Assembly: GCF_021653975.1 (NCBI RefSeq)
Contig: NZ_JAJKFK010000005.1
Span: 371,696 to 435,695 of the forward strand
DNA length: 64,000 nucleotides
From: Amycolatopsis sp. GM8
Lineage (GTDB): Bacteria > Actinomycetota > Actinomycetes > Mycobacteriales > Pseudonocardiaceae
Reading direction: 5' to 3'
Part shown: positions 1 to 7,213 of the stretch, piece by piece
Layout of the letters: every line of letters starts with the position of its first letter
Numbering within the stretch: the first letter of the stretch is position 1
Position numbers and translations under genes: made by a program
Notes under the pieces: model-generated
Seen by the model: only the letters and a program-made list of their open reading frames with translations
Told to the model about the DNA's origin: nothing
The model's database searches: none

Positions 1-343
1 CCTGCTCGGCGATGCGCGGCCGGACCCGGCGGCGTTGCCCACCCGGAAGTTCGACCTCGGCGGACTCCATGGCCATCAGGTTGTGGAACCAGGCCGGGTG
101 GGTGTCCGTGCCGCCCTTCGACGCGACGACGACCAGCCGCGGTGAGTCGTCGAGGTAGATCAGCGGGCTGGTGCGGGCCTCGCCGGACTTGCGGCCCACG
201 TGGTTGAGCAGCAACACGGGGGCACCGCCCAGGAACCGGCCGCCCACCTTGCCCCGAGTCCTGCGGAACAGCGTTGTGTTGAGGCGCGCCCACTGGCGTT
301 GCAGCTTCCAGTACGGAGACGTCGATGCGGGAGGTTTTGGCAT
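1..343 (-). CDS. Ddn-like deazaflavin (F420)-dependent nitroreductase/oxidoreductase, C-terminus outside the window
   Basis: Translating the reverse strand from the ATG at 341-343 gives an open frame to the window edge (about 114 residues). It begins MPKPPASTSPYWKLQRQWAR and contains GAPVLLLNHVGRKSGEART, followed by TSPLIYLDD and an HPAWFHNLMA segment. The GRKSG(E/Q)xRxTPL-type motif and the HPxWxxNL motif are typical of the Ddn/Rv3547 family of F420-dependent reductases (split beta-barrel fold). The family uses reduced F420 to reduce quinones or nitro compounds, or has still unknown substrates. The gene diverges from the TetR gene at 424 across 80 bp and may be its target. Only the 3' part is missing. 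The family call is firm; the substrate is unknown. Confidence 0.8.
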   Translation of the reverse strand, partial: MPKPPASTSPYWKLQRQWARLNTTLFRRTRGKVGGRFLGGAPVLLLNHVGRKSGEARTSPLIYLDDSPRLVVVASKGGTDTHPAWFHNLMAMESAEVELPGGQRRRVRPRIAEQ

Positions 344-358
344 ACCGCCATTGTGGCA

Positions 359-401
359 GACACTGACAAGTTTCACCAACTGCCAAGTGGCGTGTAGTGT
401 C
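359..401. promoter_or_regulatory. Inverted repeat in the divergent spacer, candidate TetR operator
   Basis: GACACT at 359-364 and AGTGTC at 396-401 form an inverted pair between the Ddn-like gene and the TetR gene. Partial similarity extends outward on both sides. A TAGTCT hexamer at 411-416 could be a -10 box for a leaderless or near-leaderless transcript of the TetR gene. Autoregulation from such spacers is usual for TetR proteins; the exact operator is inferred. Confidence 0.4.
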
Positions 402-423
402 ACGCTGTTCTAGTCTTGGTGCC

Positions 424-1053
424 ATGGAGAAGCCCGGCCTGCGCGAGCGGAAGAAGCACCGCACCCGTGAGGCGCTGATCGACGCGGCGCAGTCGTTGTT
501 CTGTGCCAACGGCTTCGAGGCCACCACCGTGGACCAGATCGCCGAGGCGGTCGACGTCTCACCACGCACCTTCTTCCGGTACTTCACCTCGAAGGAGGAC
601 GTGGCGCTCGCGCTCGCGGACGAGCAGATCACGGCGATGCTCGAGCAGTTCGCCGCGCAGCCGGCGGACGTGCCGGTACTGACGGGGATGCGGCAGGCCG
701 CTGTCGAACTGGTGCAGGCCTACGAGGCGGAGGCGAGCAGTGCGGACCAGACGCGCCACCAGCTGATGCAGCAGCTGATCTCGACCAGCTCGACACTGGC
801 GGCCGCCCGTATCGAGCGCGGCATCGCCCGGCTGGACGAGATCGCGCGGCTGGTCGGCGCCCGGATGGGCGTCGACCCGGCCACGGATCCACGGCCACAG
901 CTGGTGGCTTCGATCGTGCTGTGCGCGGTGCAGACGACGATCACCGCATGGCGCGCCACCGGGCGCGACGCGCCGGATTCGGAGCTGATCGGGCAGGCTT
1001 TTGATCTGTTGGCCGGTGGGGTTGATTATCCCGCCGCAGGGCGGGAGCGGTGA
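424..1053 (+). CDS. TetR/AcrR family transcriptional regulator
   Basis: 209 residues from the ATG at 424 (MEKPGLRERKKHRTREALID). The N-terminal TetR DNA-binding domain is clear: a helix with LIDAAQSLF followed by the helix-turn-helix at residues 34-54 (TTVDQIAEAVDVSPRTFFRYF). The C-terminal part is a helical ligand-binding and dimerisation domain of unknown specificity. A GTG nine codons upstream (397) is also in frame, but the ATG gives the usual TetR N-terminus and lies 8 bp after a possible -10 box, so it may be leaderless. It is divergent from the Ddn-like oxidoreductase and probably represses it and itself. The ligand cannot be predicted. Confidence 0.9.
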   Translation: MEKPGLRERKKHRTREALIDAAQSLFCANGFEATTVDQIAEAVDVSPRTFFRYFTSKEDVALALADEQITAMLEQFAAQPADVPVLTGMRQAAVELVQAYEAEASSADQTRHQLMQQLISTSSTLAAARIERGIARLDEIARLVGARMGVDPATDPRPQLVASIVLCAVQTTITAWRATGRDAPDSELIGQAFDLLAGGVDYPAAGRER

Positions 1054-1087
1054 GCGCCCGGCGCGGGTGATCCAAAGACTAAAGACT

Positions 1088-1320
1088 AAAGATCAAAAGA
1101 TGCCTCGCCGGCGGGCTGGCTCCGGGATGAGGGGGCCCAGGGGATCTCACCTTGGCTGGGTGGTTGAGTTGGGTGGTCATCCCGTCGCCTGCGGTTTTCG
1201 AATATCACTTTTCGTCAGGGCCGCAAGCTTTGGGTTTTTGGCTGCGCGTTCCGGCGCAGGTTGCGGCCCTGACGAAAAGTGATCGTTCCTGGTTCAGGCG
1301 ACGGGATGACCACCCAACTC
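1088..1320 (+). repeat. Family 1 palindromic interspersed element, copy A (233 bp)
   Basis: One of three 233-bp copies in the window (also 17132-17364 and 49489-49721). A conserved head of about 78 bp begins AAAGATCAAAAGATGCCTCG. It is followed by two roughly 60-nt inverted arms (1166-1225 and 1261-1320). The outer 26 nt of the arms pair perfectly (GAGTTGGGTGGTCATCCCGT and on) and so do the inner 23 nt, separated by an unpaired bulge; the loop is about 35 nt. It fills the gap between the convergent TetR gene and the cfa-like gene, ending 11 bp from the latter's stop. Short tandem AAAGACT units precede it. There is no transposase. Confidence 0.9.
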
Positions 1321-1331
1321 TGGTTGCTGCT

Positions 1332-2630
1332 TTACGACAGCAGTGCGGTCCGCGTTCTGGGTAGGCCCGCGTTGCCCTTGTCGGTTGTCTTCACCGCTAG
1401 TACCTGGTTGACGCCGATCGATCCTCGTTCGAAGGTCAGGGCTGAAGCCGCCATGTACAGGCGCCAGACGCGGGCCCGGCCTTCGCTGGTCAGGCGCACG
1501 GCGTCGGCCCAGCGGGACTCCAGGTTCGCGACCCATGCCCGCAGCGTCAGCGCGTAGTGCTCACGCAGCGCCTCGACATCCCGCACCTCGAAACCGGCGT
1601 CCTCGATCGCGTCGACCATGACGCCCAGCGGTTCCAGCTCGCCGTCCGGGAAGACGTACCGGTTGATGAACGACGTCCGCTCTCCCGTGTGGCCCTTCAC
1701 GCCCACCTTCCGCGAGATCGCGTGGTTCAACAACCGCCCCTCGGGCTTCAACAGGTCGTACAGCGCCTTCGTGTACGTCGGCAGCATGGCCTCGCCGACG
1801 TGCTCCGCCATCCCGATACTCGAGATCGCGTCGAACGGCCCGTCGTGCACATCGCGGTAGTCCTGGACGCGGATCTCCACCAGGTCCGACAATCCCTCCT
1901 CGGCGACCCGCTTGCGCGCGAAGTCCGCCTGGGCCTGCGAGAGGGTCACGCCCACCGCATGCGCGCCGTACTCCTTCGCCGCGTGGATGACGAACGTGCC
2001 CCAGCCGCAACCGACGTCGAGTACGCGCTTGCCCTCGCCGAGCCCGAGCTTCCGCGCCACCAGGTCGACCTTCGCGATCTGCGCATCCTCCAGCGACTCG
2101 ACGCCCTCGCCCCAGACCGCGCACGAGTAGGTCATCGTCGGCCCGAGGACCAGCGCGTAGAAGTCGTTGCCGACGTCATAGTGGTGGCTGATCGCCTCGG
2201 CGTCCCGCCGCTTCGAGTGCAGGCGCCCGCCCAGCCGGATCTCCTCGGCCGGGGGCTTCGGCGGCAGCCCGATCGCACCCAGCCGCAGCACCGACCTGAT
2301 CATGTCCAGCTTGACGTCCCGGTCCACGTCCAGCGGCCCGGACTGATTGCCGATGACACGTTCGAGCTGGGAAAGGCTTTCGAAGAAATCGGATTCGACG
2401 TCGAGATCCCCCGAGACGAAACACCGCGCGATACCGAGTTCGTTGGGCGCCCACAGCAACCGCCGCAGGGCACGGCGGCGGCGCAGCAGCAGCCGGATCG
2501 GGGCATCTGGCGGGCCCGCCTCGCTACCGTCCCAGCAGCGGATATGGAGCGGGAGATCGCTGCCGAGCGCGGCACGCACCAAGGTGTGTACGGCGCTCGC
2601 AGCATTATGCGAGGTAGCCACGCACTTCAT
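1332..2630 (-). CDS. Cyclopropane-fatty-acyl-phospholipid synthase family methyltransferase
   Basis: 432 residues, the normal length for Cfa/mycolic-acid cyclopropane synthase-type enzymes. These methylate double bonds of phospholipid-bound acyl chains using S-adenosylmethionine, forming cyclopropane or methyl-branched lipids at the membrane. The family signature YDVGNDFYALVLGPTMTYSC is at residues 151-170 and the SAM motif I (VLDVGCGWGTF) is at 203-213. The N-terminal 140 residues match the accessory domain of bacterial Cfa proteins. The start MKCVATSHN is the first in-frame start after the hairpin that ends pyc. Whether the product is a cyclopropane ring or a methyl branch cannot be told from sequence. 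Confidence 0.88.
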   Translation of the reverse strand: MKCVATSHNAASAVHTLVRAALGSDLPLHIRCWDGSEAGPPDAPIRLLLRRRRALRRLLWAPNELGIARCFVSGDLDVESDFFESLSQLERVIGNQSGPLDVDRDVKLDMIRSVLRLGAIGLPPKPPAEEIRLGGRLHSKRRDAEAISHHYDVGNDFYALVLGPTMTYSCAVWGEGVESLEDAQIAKVDLVARKLGLGEGKRVLDVGCGWGTFVIHAAKEYGAHAVGVTLSQAQADFARKRVAEEGLSDLVEIRVQDYRDVHDGPFDAISSIGMAEHVGEAMLPTYTKALYDLLKPEGRLLNHAISRKVGVKGHTGERTSFINRYVFPDGELEPLGVMVDAIEDAGFEVRDVEALREHYALTLRAWVANLESRWADAVRLTSEGRARVWRLYMAASALTFERGSIGVNQVLAVKTTDKGNAGLPRTRTALLS

Positions 2631-2701
2631 TCAAGCACTCATGCGGACTTCACGCCCAGAGGTGTAATGCGGATTCGCCCGAAACGCCCGAATCGCGGGG
2701 A

Positions 2702-2740
2702 GGTGGACTTTCCCACAGCGAATCCGCGGGAAAGTCCACC
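2702..2740 (-). terminator. Hairpin terminator of pyc
   Basis: GGTGGACTTTCCC (2702-2714) and GGGAAAGTCCACC (2728-2740) form a perfect 13-bp stem with a 13-nt loop, 10 bp beyond the pyc stop codon and upstream of the cfa-like gene. There is no long U tract, as is common for actinobacterial terminators. Confidence 0.75.
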
Positions 2741-2749
2741 GTCCGTCTG

Positions 2750-5700
2750 CTACTCCAGCACCAGCAGGAGATCGCCGCCCTCGACCTGCTGCACCGAGTT
2801 GATCGCCAGCCGGCCGACCCGCCCACCGGCCGACGCGGTGATCGCGGCCTCCATCTTCATCGCTTCGATCGTGGCGACCGTCGCGCCCGCCTCGACGCGA
2901 TCGCCCTCGGCCACCGACAGCGTGACCACCCCGGCGAACGGCGCGGCGACGTGCTTCGGGTTCGCCTTGTCGGCCTTCTCCGCGGCGGGCAGGTCCGCCG
3001 CCACCGACCGGTCGCGCACCTGGATCGGCCGCAGCTGCCCGTTCAGGCTGGACATCACGGTGCGCAGGCCACGCTCGTCCGCCTCGCCGATCGCCTCCAG
3101 CTCGATGAGCAGCCGCACGCCCGGCTCCAGGTCCACCTGGTACTCCTCCCCCGGCCGCAGGCCGTAGAAGAAGTCCTTGCTGGGCAGCACACTCGTGTCG
3201 CCGTACGCGTCACGGTGCGCCTCGAAATCCTTCGTCGGCCCCGGGAACAGCAGGCGGTTCAGCGTGCGCCGCCGGTCGGCCCGCAGCGCTTCACGATCCT
3301 CAGTGGACAGTTCCGCGACCGGCTTCGGTTCGGCCCGGCCTTCGAGTGCCTTGGTACGGAACGGTTCCGGCCAGCCGCCGGGCGGGTCGCCGAGCTCGCC
3401 GCGCAGGAAGCCGATCACCGAGTCCGGGATGTCGAACTTGTTCGGCTCCGCCTCGAACTTCTCCGGCGACACCCCGGCGCCGACCAGATGCAGCGCGAGG
3501 TCACCGACCACTTTGGACGAAGGCGTGACCTTCACCAGGTGGCCCAGGATCTTGTCCGCCGCCGCGTACATCGCTTCGATGTCCTCGAACCGGTCGCCCA
3601 GCCCGAGCGCCCGCGCCTGCGTACGCAGGTTGGACAGCTGACCGCCGGGGATTTCGTGGTCGTACACCCGGCCCGTCGGCGAAGCCAGGCCCGCCTCGAA
3701 CGGCGCGTAGATCTTGCGCACGATCTCCCAGTACGGCTCCAGGTTCCCGATCGCGCGCAGGCTCAGCCCGGTCGGCCGCTCGGAGTGATCGGTCGCGGCC
3801 ACGATCGCCGACAGCGACGGCTGCGACGTGGTGCCCGCCATCGACGCGACCGCGCCGTCCACCGCGTCCGCACCGGCGTTGATCGCCGCGAGGTACGTGC
3901 CCAGCTGGCCGCCCGCCGTGTCGTGCGTGTGGATGTGCACCGGCAGGTCGAACTCCTTGCGCAGCGCGGAAACCAGCTTCGCCGCGGCGGGTGCGCGCAG
4001 CAGCCCGGCCATGTCCTTGATCGCCAGCACGTGCGCGCCCGCGCCGACGATCTGCTCCGCCAGCTTCAGGTAGTAGTCCAATGTGTACAGTTTCTCGGCC
4101 GGGTCCGAGAGGTCCGAGGTGTAGCAGAGCGCGACCTCCGCGACCGCCGTCCCGGTCTCCCGGACGGCGTCGATCGCCGGGCGCATCTGCTCGACGTCGT
4201 TGAGGGCGTCGAAGATCCGGAAGATGTCGATACCGGTCTTCGTGGCCTCTTCGACGAACGCGGTGGTCACCTCGGCCGGGTAGGGCGTGTAGCCGACGGT
4301 GTTGCGGCCACGCAACAACATCTGCAGGCAGATGTTCGGCACCGCCGCGCGCAGCCGGGCGAGCCGCTCCCACGGATCCTCGGCCAGGAACCGCAACGCG
4401 ACGTCGTAGGTCGCGCCACCCCAGCATTCCAGCGACAGCAGCTCCGGCACCGTGTGCGCGACGACCGGCGCGATCGCCAGCAGGTCCTTCGTGCGCACGC
4501 GGGTGGCCAGCAGCGACTGGTGCGCGTCGCGGAAGGTGGTGTCGGTGACACCGACCGTCGCCCGCTCCTTCATCCAGCGGGCGAAACCCGCCGGGCCCAG
4601 CTCGGTCAGCTTCTGCTTCGACCCGGCGGGGGGCTCGCCGGCGGGCAGCTCCGGCAGCTTGGTGGCCGGTTCGATCAGCCGGGGCCGTTCGCCGTTCGGC
4701 TTGTTCACCGTGACATCGGCGAGGTAGGTCAGCAGGCGCGTGCCGCGGTCGGCGGAATGCCGCGCGGTGAGCAGGTGCGGGCGCTCCTCGATGAACGACG
4801 TGGTGACGCGGCCGTGCCGGAAGTCCTCGTCGTCCAGAACCGCCTGCAGGAACGGGATGTTCGTGGCGACACCACGGATCCGGAACTCCGCCAGCGCGCG
4901 GCGGGCGCGCCCGACCGCGGTCTCGAAATCGCGGCCACGACAGGTGAGCTTCACCAGCATCGAGTCGAAGTGCGCGCTGATCTCCGTGCCGGCGAAGGCT
5001 GTTCCGCCGTCGAGCCGGATGCCGGAGCCGCCGGGCGACCGGTAGGCGCTGATCATCCCGGTGTCCGGGCGGAACCCGTTGGCCGGGTCCTCGGTGGTGA
5101 TCCGGCACTGCATCGCGGCGCCGCGCAGGTACACCTTTTCCTGTGACAGCCCCAGATCTTCGAGGGTCTCCCCCGACGCGATCCGCATCTGGGACTGCAC
5201 CAGGTCGACGTCGGTGACCTCCTCGGTGACCGTGTGCTCGACCTGGATCCGCGGGTTCATCTCGATGAAGACGTGGTTGCCGTCCTTGTCGAGCAGGAAC
5301 TCGACGGTGCCCGCGTTGCGGTAGCCGATCGTGCGGGCGAACGAGACGGCGTCGGCGCAGATGCGTTCCCGGATCGCGGGATCGAGGTTCGGCGCGGGTG
5401 CCAGCTCGATGACCTTCTGGTGCCGCCGCTGTACGGAACAGTCGCGCTCGAACAGGTGGATGACGTTGCCCGCGCCGTCCGCGAGGATCTGCACCTCGAT
5501 ATGCCGCGGGTCGATCACGGCCTTCTCCAGGAACACCGTGGCGTCGCCGAACGCGGATTCCGCCTCGCGCGCGGCGGCTTCGATGGACTCGCGCAGGTGC
5601 GCCGGGTTGTCGACGCGGCGCATGCCCCGGCCGCCACCGCCGGCGACGGCCTTGACGAAGATCGGGAACCCGATTTCCCCGGCCGCGGCGAGCAGTTCGT

Positions 5701-6124
5701 CCACATCGGCCGACGGCTGCGAGGAACCGAGCACCGGCACCCCGGCCTCCCGCGCGGCGGCGATCGCGCGGGCCTTGTTGCCCGTCAGCTCGAGGATCTC
5801 CGCGCTGGGACCGATGAACGTGATGCCCGCCTGCTCACAGGCGAGCGCGAGATCCGGGTTCTCCGACAGGAAGCCGTATCCGGGGTAGATGGCGTCGGCC
5901 CCGGCCTTGCGCGCCGCGCCGACGATCTCCTCGACCGACAGGTACGCGCGCACCGGATGGCCCTGCACCCCGATTTCGTAGGCCTCATCGGCCTTCAACC
6001 GATGCAGCGAGTTGCGATCTTCGTAGGGGAACACGGCGACCGTGCCCGCCCCCAGCTCATAGCCGGCGCGGAACGCACGAATGGCGATCTCACCACGGTT
6101 GGCGACGAGTACCTTCCGGAACAT
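2750..6124 (-). CDS. pyc: Pyruvate carboxylase
   Basis: 1124 residues, the full length of a single-chain pyruvate carboxylase, which makes oxaloacetate from pyruvate, bicarbonate and ATP to refill the TCA cycle. The domain order is complete. The biotin carboxylase begins MFRKVLVANRGEIAIRAFRA, with a glycine-rich ATP-grasp loop (KAVAGGGGRGMR) and the FIEMNPRIQVEHTVTEEVT motif. The carboxyltransferase has FRDAHQSLLATRVRT and metal-binding HIHTHD. The C-terminal biotinyl domain has EAMKMEA, with the biotinylated lysine at about residue 1090. It is monocistronic, with a hairpin terminator after the stop. No key residue is missing. Confidence 0.97.
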   Translation of the reverse strand: MFRKVLVANRGEIAIRAFRAGYELGAGTVAVFPYEDRNSLHRLKADEAYEIGVQGHPVRAYLSVEEIVGAARKAGADAIYPGYGFLSENPDLALACEQAGITFIGPSAEILELTGNKARAIAAAREAGVPVLGSSQPSADVDELLAAAGEIGFPIFVKAVAGGGGRGMRRVDNPAHLRESIEAAAREAESAFGDATVFLEKAVIDPRHIEVQILADGAGNVIHLFERDCSVQRRHQKVIELAPAPNLDPAIRERICADAVSFARTIGYRNAGTVEFLLDKDGNHVFIEMNPRIQVEHTVTEEVTDVDLVQSQMRIASGETLEDLGLSQEKVYLRGAAMQCRITTEDPANGFRPDTGMISAYRSPGGSGIRLDGGTAFAGTEISAHFDSMLVKLTCRGRDFETAVGRARRALAEFRIRGVATNIPFLQAVLDDEDFRHGRVTTSFIEERPHLLTARHSADRGTRLLTYLADVTVNKPNGERPRLIEPATKLPELPAGEPPAGSKQKLTELGPAGFARWMKERATVGVTDTTFRDAHQSLLATRVRTKDLLAIAPVVAHTVPELLSLECWGGATYDVALRFLAEDPWERLARLRAAVPNICLQMLLRGRNTVGYTPYPAEVTTAFVEEATKTGIDIFRIFDALNDVEQMRPAIDAVRETGTAVAEVALCYTSDLSDPAEKLYTLDYYLKLAEQIVGAGAHVLAIKDMAGLLRAPAAAKLVSALRKEFDLPVHIHTHDTAGGQLGTYLAAINAGADAVDGAVASMAGTTSQPSLSAIVAATDHSERPTGLSLRAIGNLEPYWEIVRKIYAPFEAGLASPTGRVYDHEIPGGQLSNLRTQARALGLGDRFEDIEAMYAAADKILGHLVKVTPSSKVVGDLALHLVGAGVSPEKFEAEPNKFDIPDSVIGFLRGELGDPPGGWPEPFRTKALEGRAEPKPVAELSTEDREALRADRRRTLNRLLFPGPTKDFEAHRDAYGDTSVLPSKDFFYGLRPGEEYQVDLEPGVRLLIELEAIGEADERGLRTVMSSLNGQLRPIQVRDRSVAADLPAAEKADKANPKHVAAPFAGVVTLSVAEGDRVEAGATVATIEAMKMEAAITASAGGRVGRLAINSVQQVEGGDLLLVLE

Positions 6125-6215
6125 GCCCGGTCCTTCCTGAAAGTGCGGATCGGCTGGCCGCTGACGTTACCTTGCCGGTCCCGCACGACGGGAGTTCAGC
6201 ACCGGGTGATGGACA

Positions 6216-7157
6216 TCATCCGGCCGCCGGAGCGAGCACTGGACCGGTTTCGGAAACGGTGCAGAGGAGACGGTTCGCGGTGCCGCCGGGAACGCCGGTG
6301 AGCGCGTCGGAAGTCGCGTTGTCGACGATCGCCTGGGAGACGTCCGCGGGGGTCGCGGTGGGGTGGTCGGCGCGATACAACGCGGCCGCGCCGGCGACGA
6401 ACGCCGCCGCCATCGACGTGCCCGACGCCGGGTCGCCCGGCACCGCGGTCGGGATGCCCACACCGGGCGCGAAAACGTCCACCCCGGCACCGAAATTGGA
6501 CTTGGCGGCGACGGCGCCGGTGGTGTCCATCGCGCCGACGGTGAGCACGTCGGGTACCCGGCCCGGCGACGACGTGCTCACATCCATCGACGACCAGCCC
6601 GCCGGCACTGCGACCGGCATCACGGCGGCAAGCGCTTTCACCGCGTTGTCGAGCGGAACGTTGCCCGGCCCGCCGATCCCGAGCACCGCGACCGCGGGTT
6701 GCACGGCGTTCTGGGTGACCCAGCCGATCCCGGAGATGATGCCCGGCAGGTTCCCGTTCCCGCCGTCGTCGAGCACCTTGACCGGCACGATGTGCACCTT
6801 CTTCGCGACGCCGAAGTCCTTGCCGCCTGCGATGCTCGCCAGCCGGGTGCCGTCGCCGTTCCCGTCGCTCGTGTCGGTGGTGCCGTTGACGAAGTTCCGG
6901 CCCGGCTCGACCCGGCCCTCGAACTCCGGCAGCGTCGCGTCGACCCCCGTGTCGATCACGTACACCGTCACGCCGTCCGCCGTCGTGTCGTAGTAGTAGC
7001 GCTGGTCGAGCGGACCACCGCGCTGGTCGATCCGGTCGAGGCCCCAACTCGGCGGGTTCTCCTGCTCGGCGAGGTCGGCCCAGGCCGGCGGCGCCGCGGC
7101 CACGACGGCCGCGGTGAGCAGGAGCGAAACAGCGGTGCGTGCCGGAAAGTTGATCAC
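6216..7157 (-). CDS. Secreted S8 subtilase-like protein lacking the catalytic histidine (predicted pseudoprotease)
   Basis: 313 residues from the GTG at 7157, which puts a normal signal peptide (INFPARTAVSLLLTAAVVAA, cleavage near AWA-27) at the N-terminus. The fold matches the proteinase K/aqualysin branch of the S8 family: VYVIDTGVDAT with the Asp at 69, FGVAKKVHIVPVKVLDD, SNFGAGVDVFAPGV, and GTSMAAAFVAGAAALY with the Ser at 248. The block that should read GHGTHVAG reads GNGDGTRLAS, so the catalytic His is Asp102. The oxyanion-hole Asn (normally AAGN) is Trp188 in VPAGWSS. Two of the four catalytic elements are therefore gone while the reading frame is intact. A binding or inhibitory role outside the cell is possible; proteolysis is unlikely. 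Confidence 0.85.
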   Translation of the reverse strand: MINFPARTAVSLLLTAAVVAAAPPAWADLAEQENPPSWGLDRIDQRGGPLDQRYYYDTTADGVTVYVIDTGVDATLPEFEGRVEPGRNFVNGTTDTSDGNGDGTRLASIAGGKDFGVAKKVHIVPVKVLDDGGNGNLPGIISGIGWVTQNAVQPAVAVLGIGGPGNVPLDNAVKALAAVMPVAVPAGWSSMDVSTSSPGRVPDVLTVGAMDTTGAVAAKSNFGAGVDVFAPGVGIPTAVPGDPASGTSMAAAFVAGAAALYRADHPTATPADVSQAIVDNATSDALTGVPGGTANRLLCTVSETGPVLAPAAG

Positions 7158-7213
7158 GACCGCCAGGGTCGCTCCGTCACCCACATCGGGACAAACGCTG
7201 TCCCACTATCGGG

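Noticed and set aside
1088..1282. A conserved short open frame (MPRRRAGSGMRG...) across the three family 1 copies, suggesting a small protein
   Set aside because: The frame is conserved because the DNA is conserved; two further frames are equally open, there is no ribosome site, and the sequence is constrained by the inverted arms. Treated as non-coding.
1088..1320. Family 1 elements as insertion-sequence remnants
   Set aside because: No transposase fragment, no obvious target duplication visible at the edges, and the palindrome spans most of the element. A MITE remains possible but cannot be shown from three copies.
2951..5146. Long plus-strand open frame of 731 codons opposite pyc
   Set aside because: Antisense artefact of GC-rich codon use; Arg/Val-rich composition, no recognisable domain, and pyc on the other strand is unmistakable. 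The same applies to the long frames opposite recG, ppk, kdpD and leuC.
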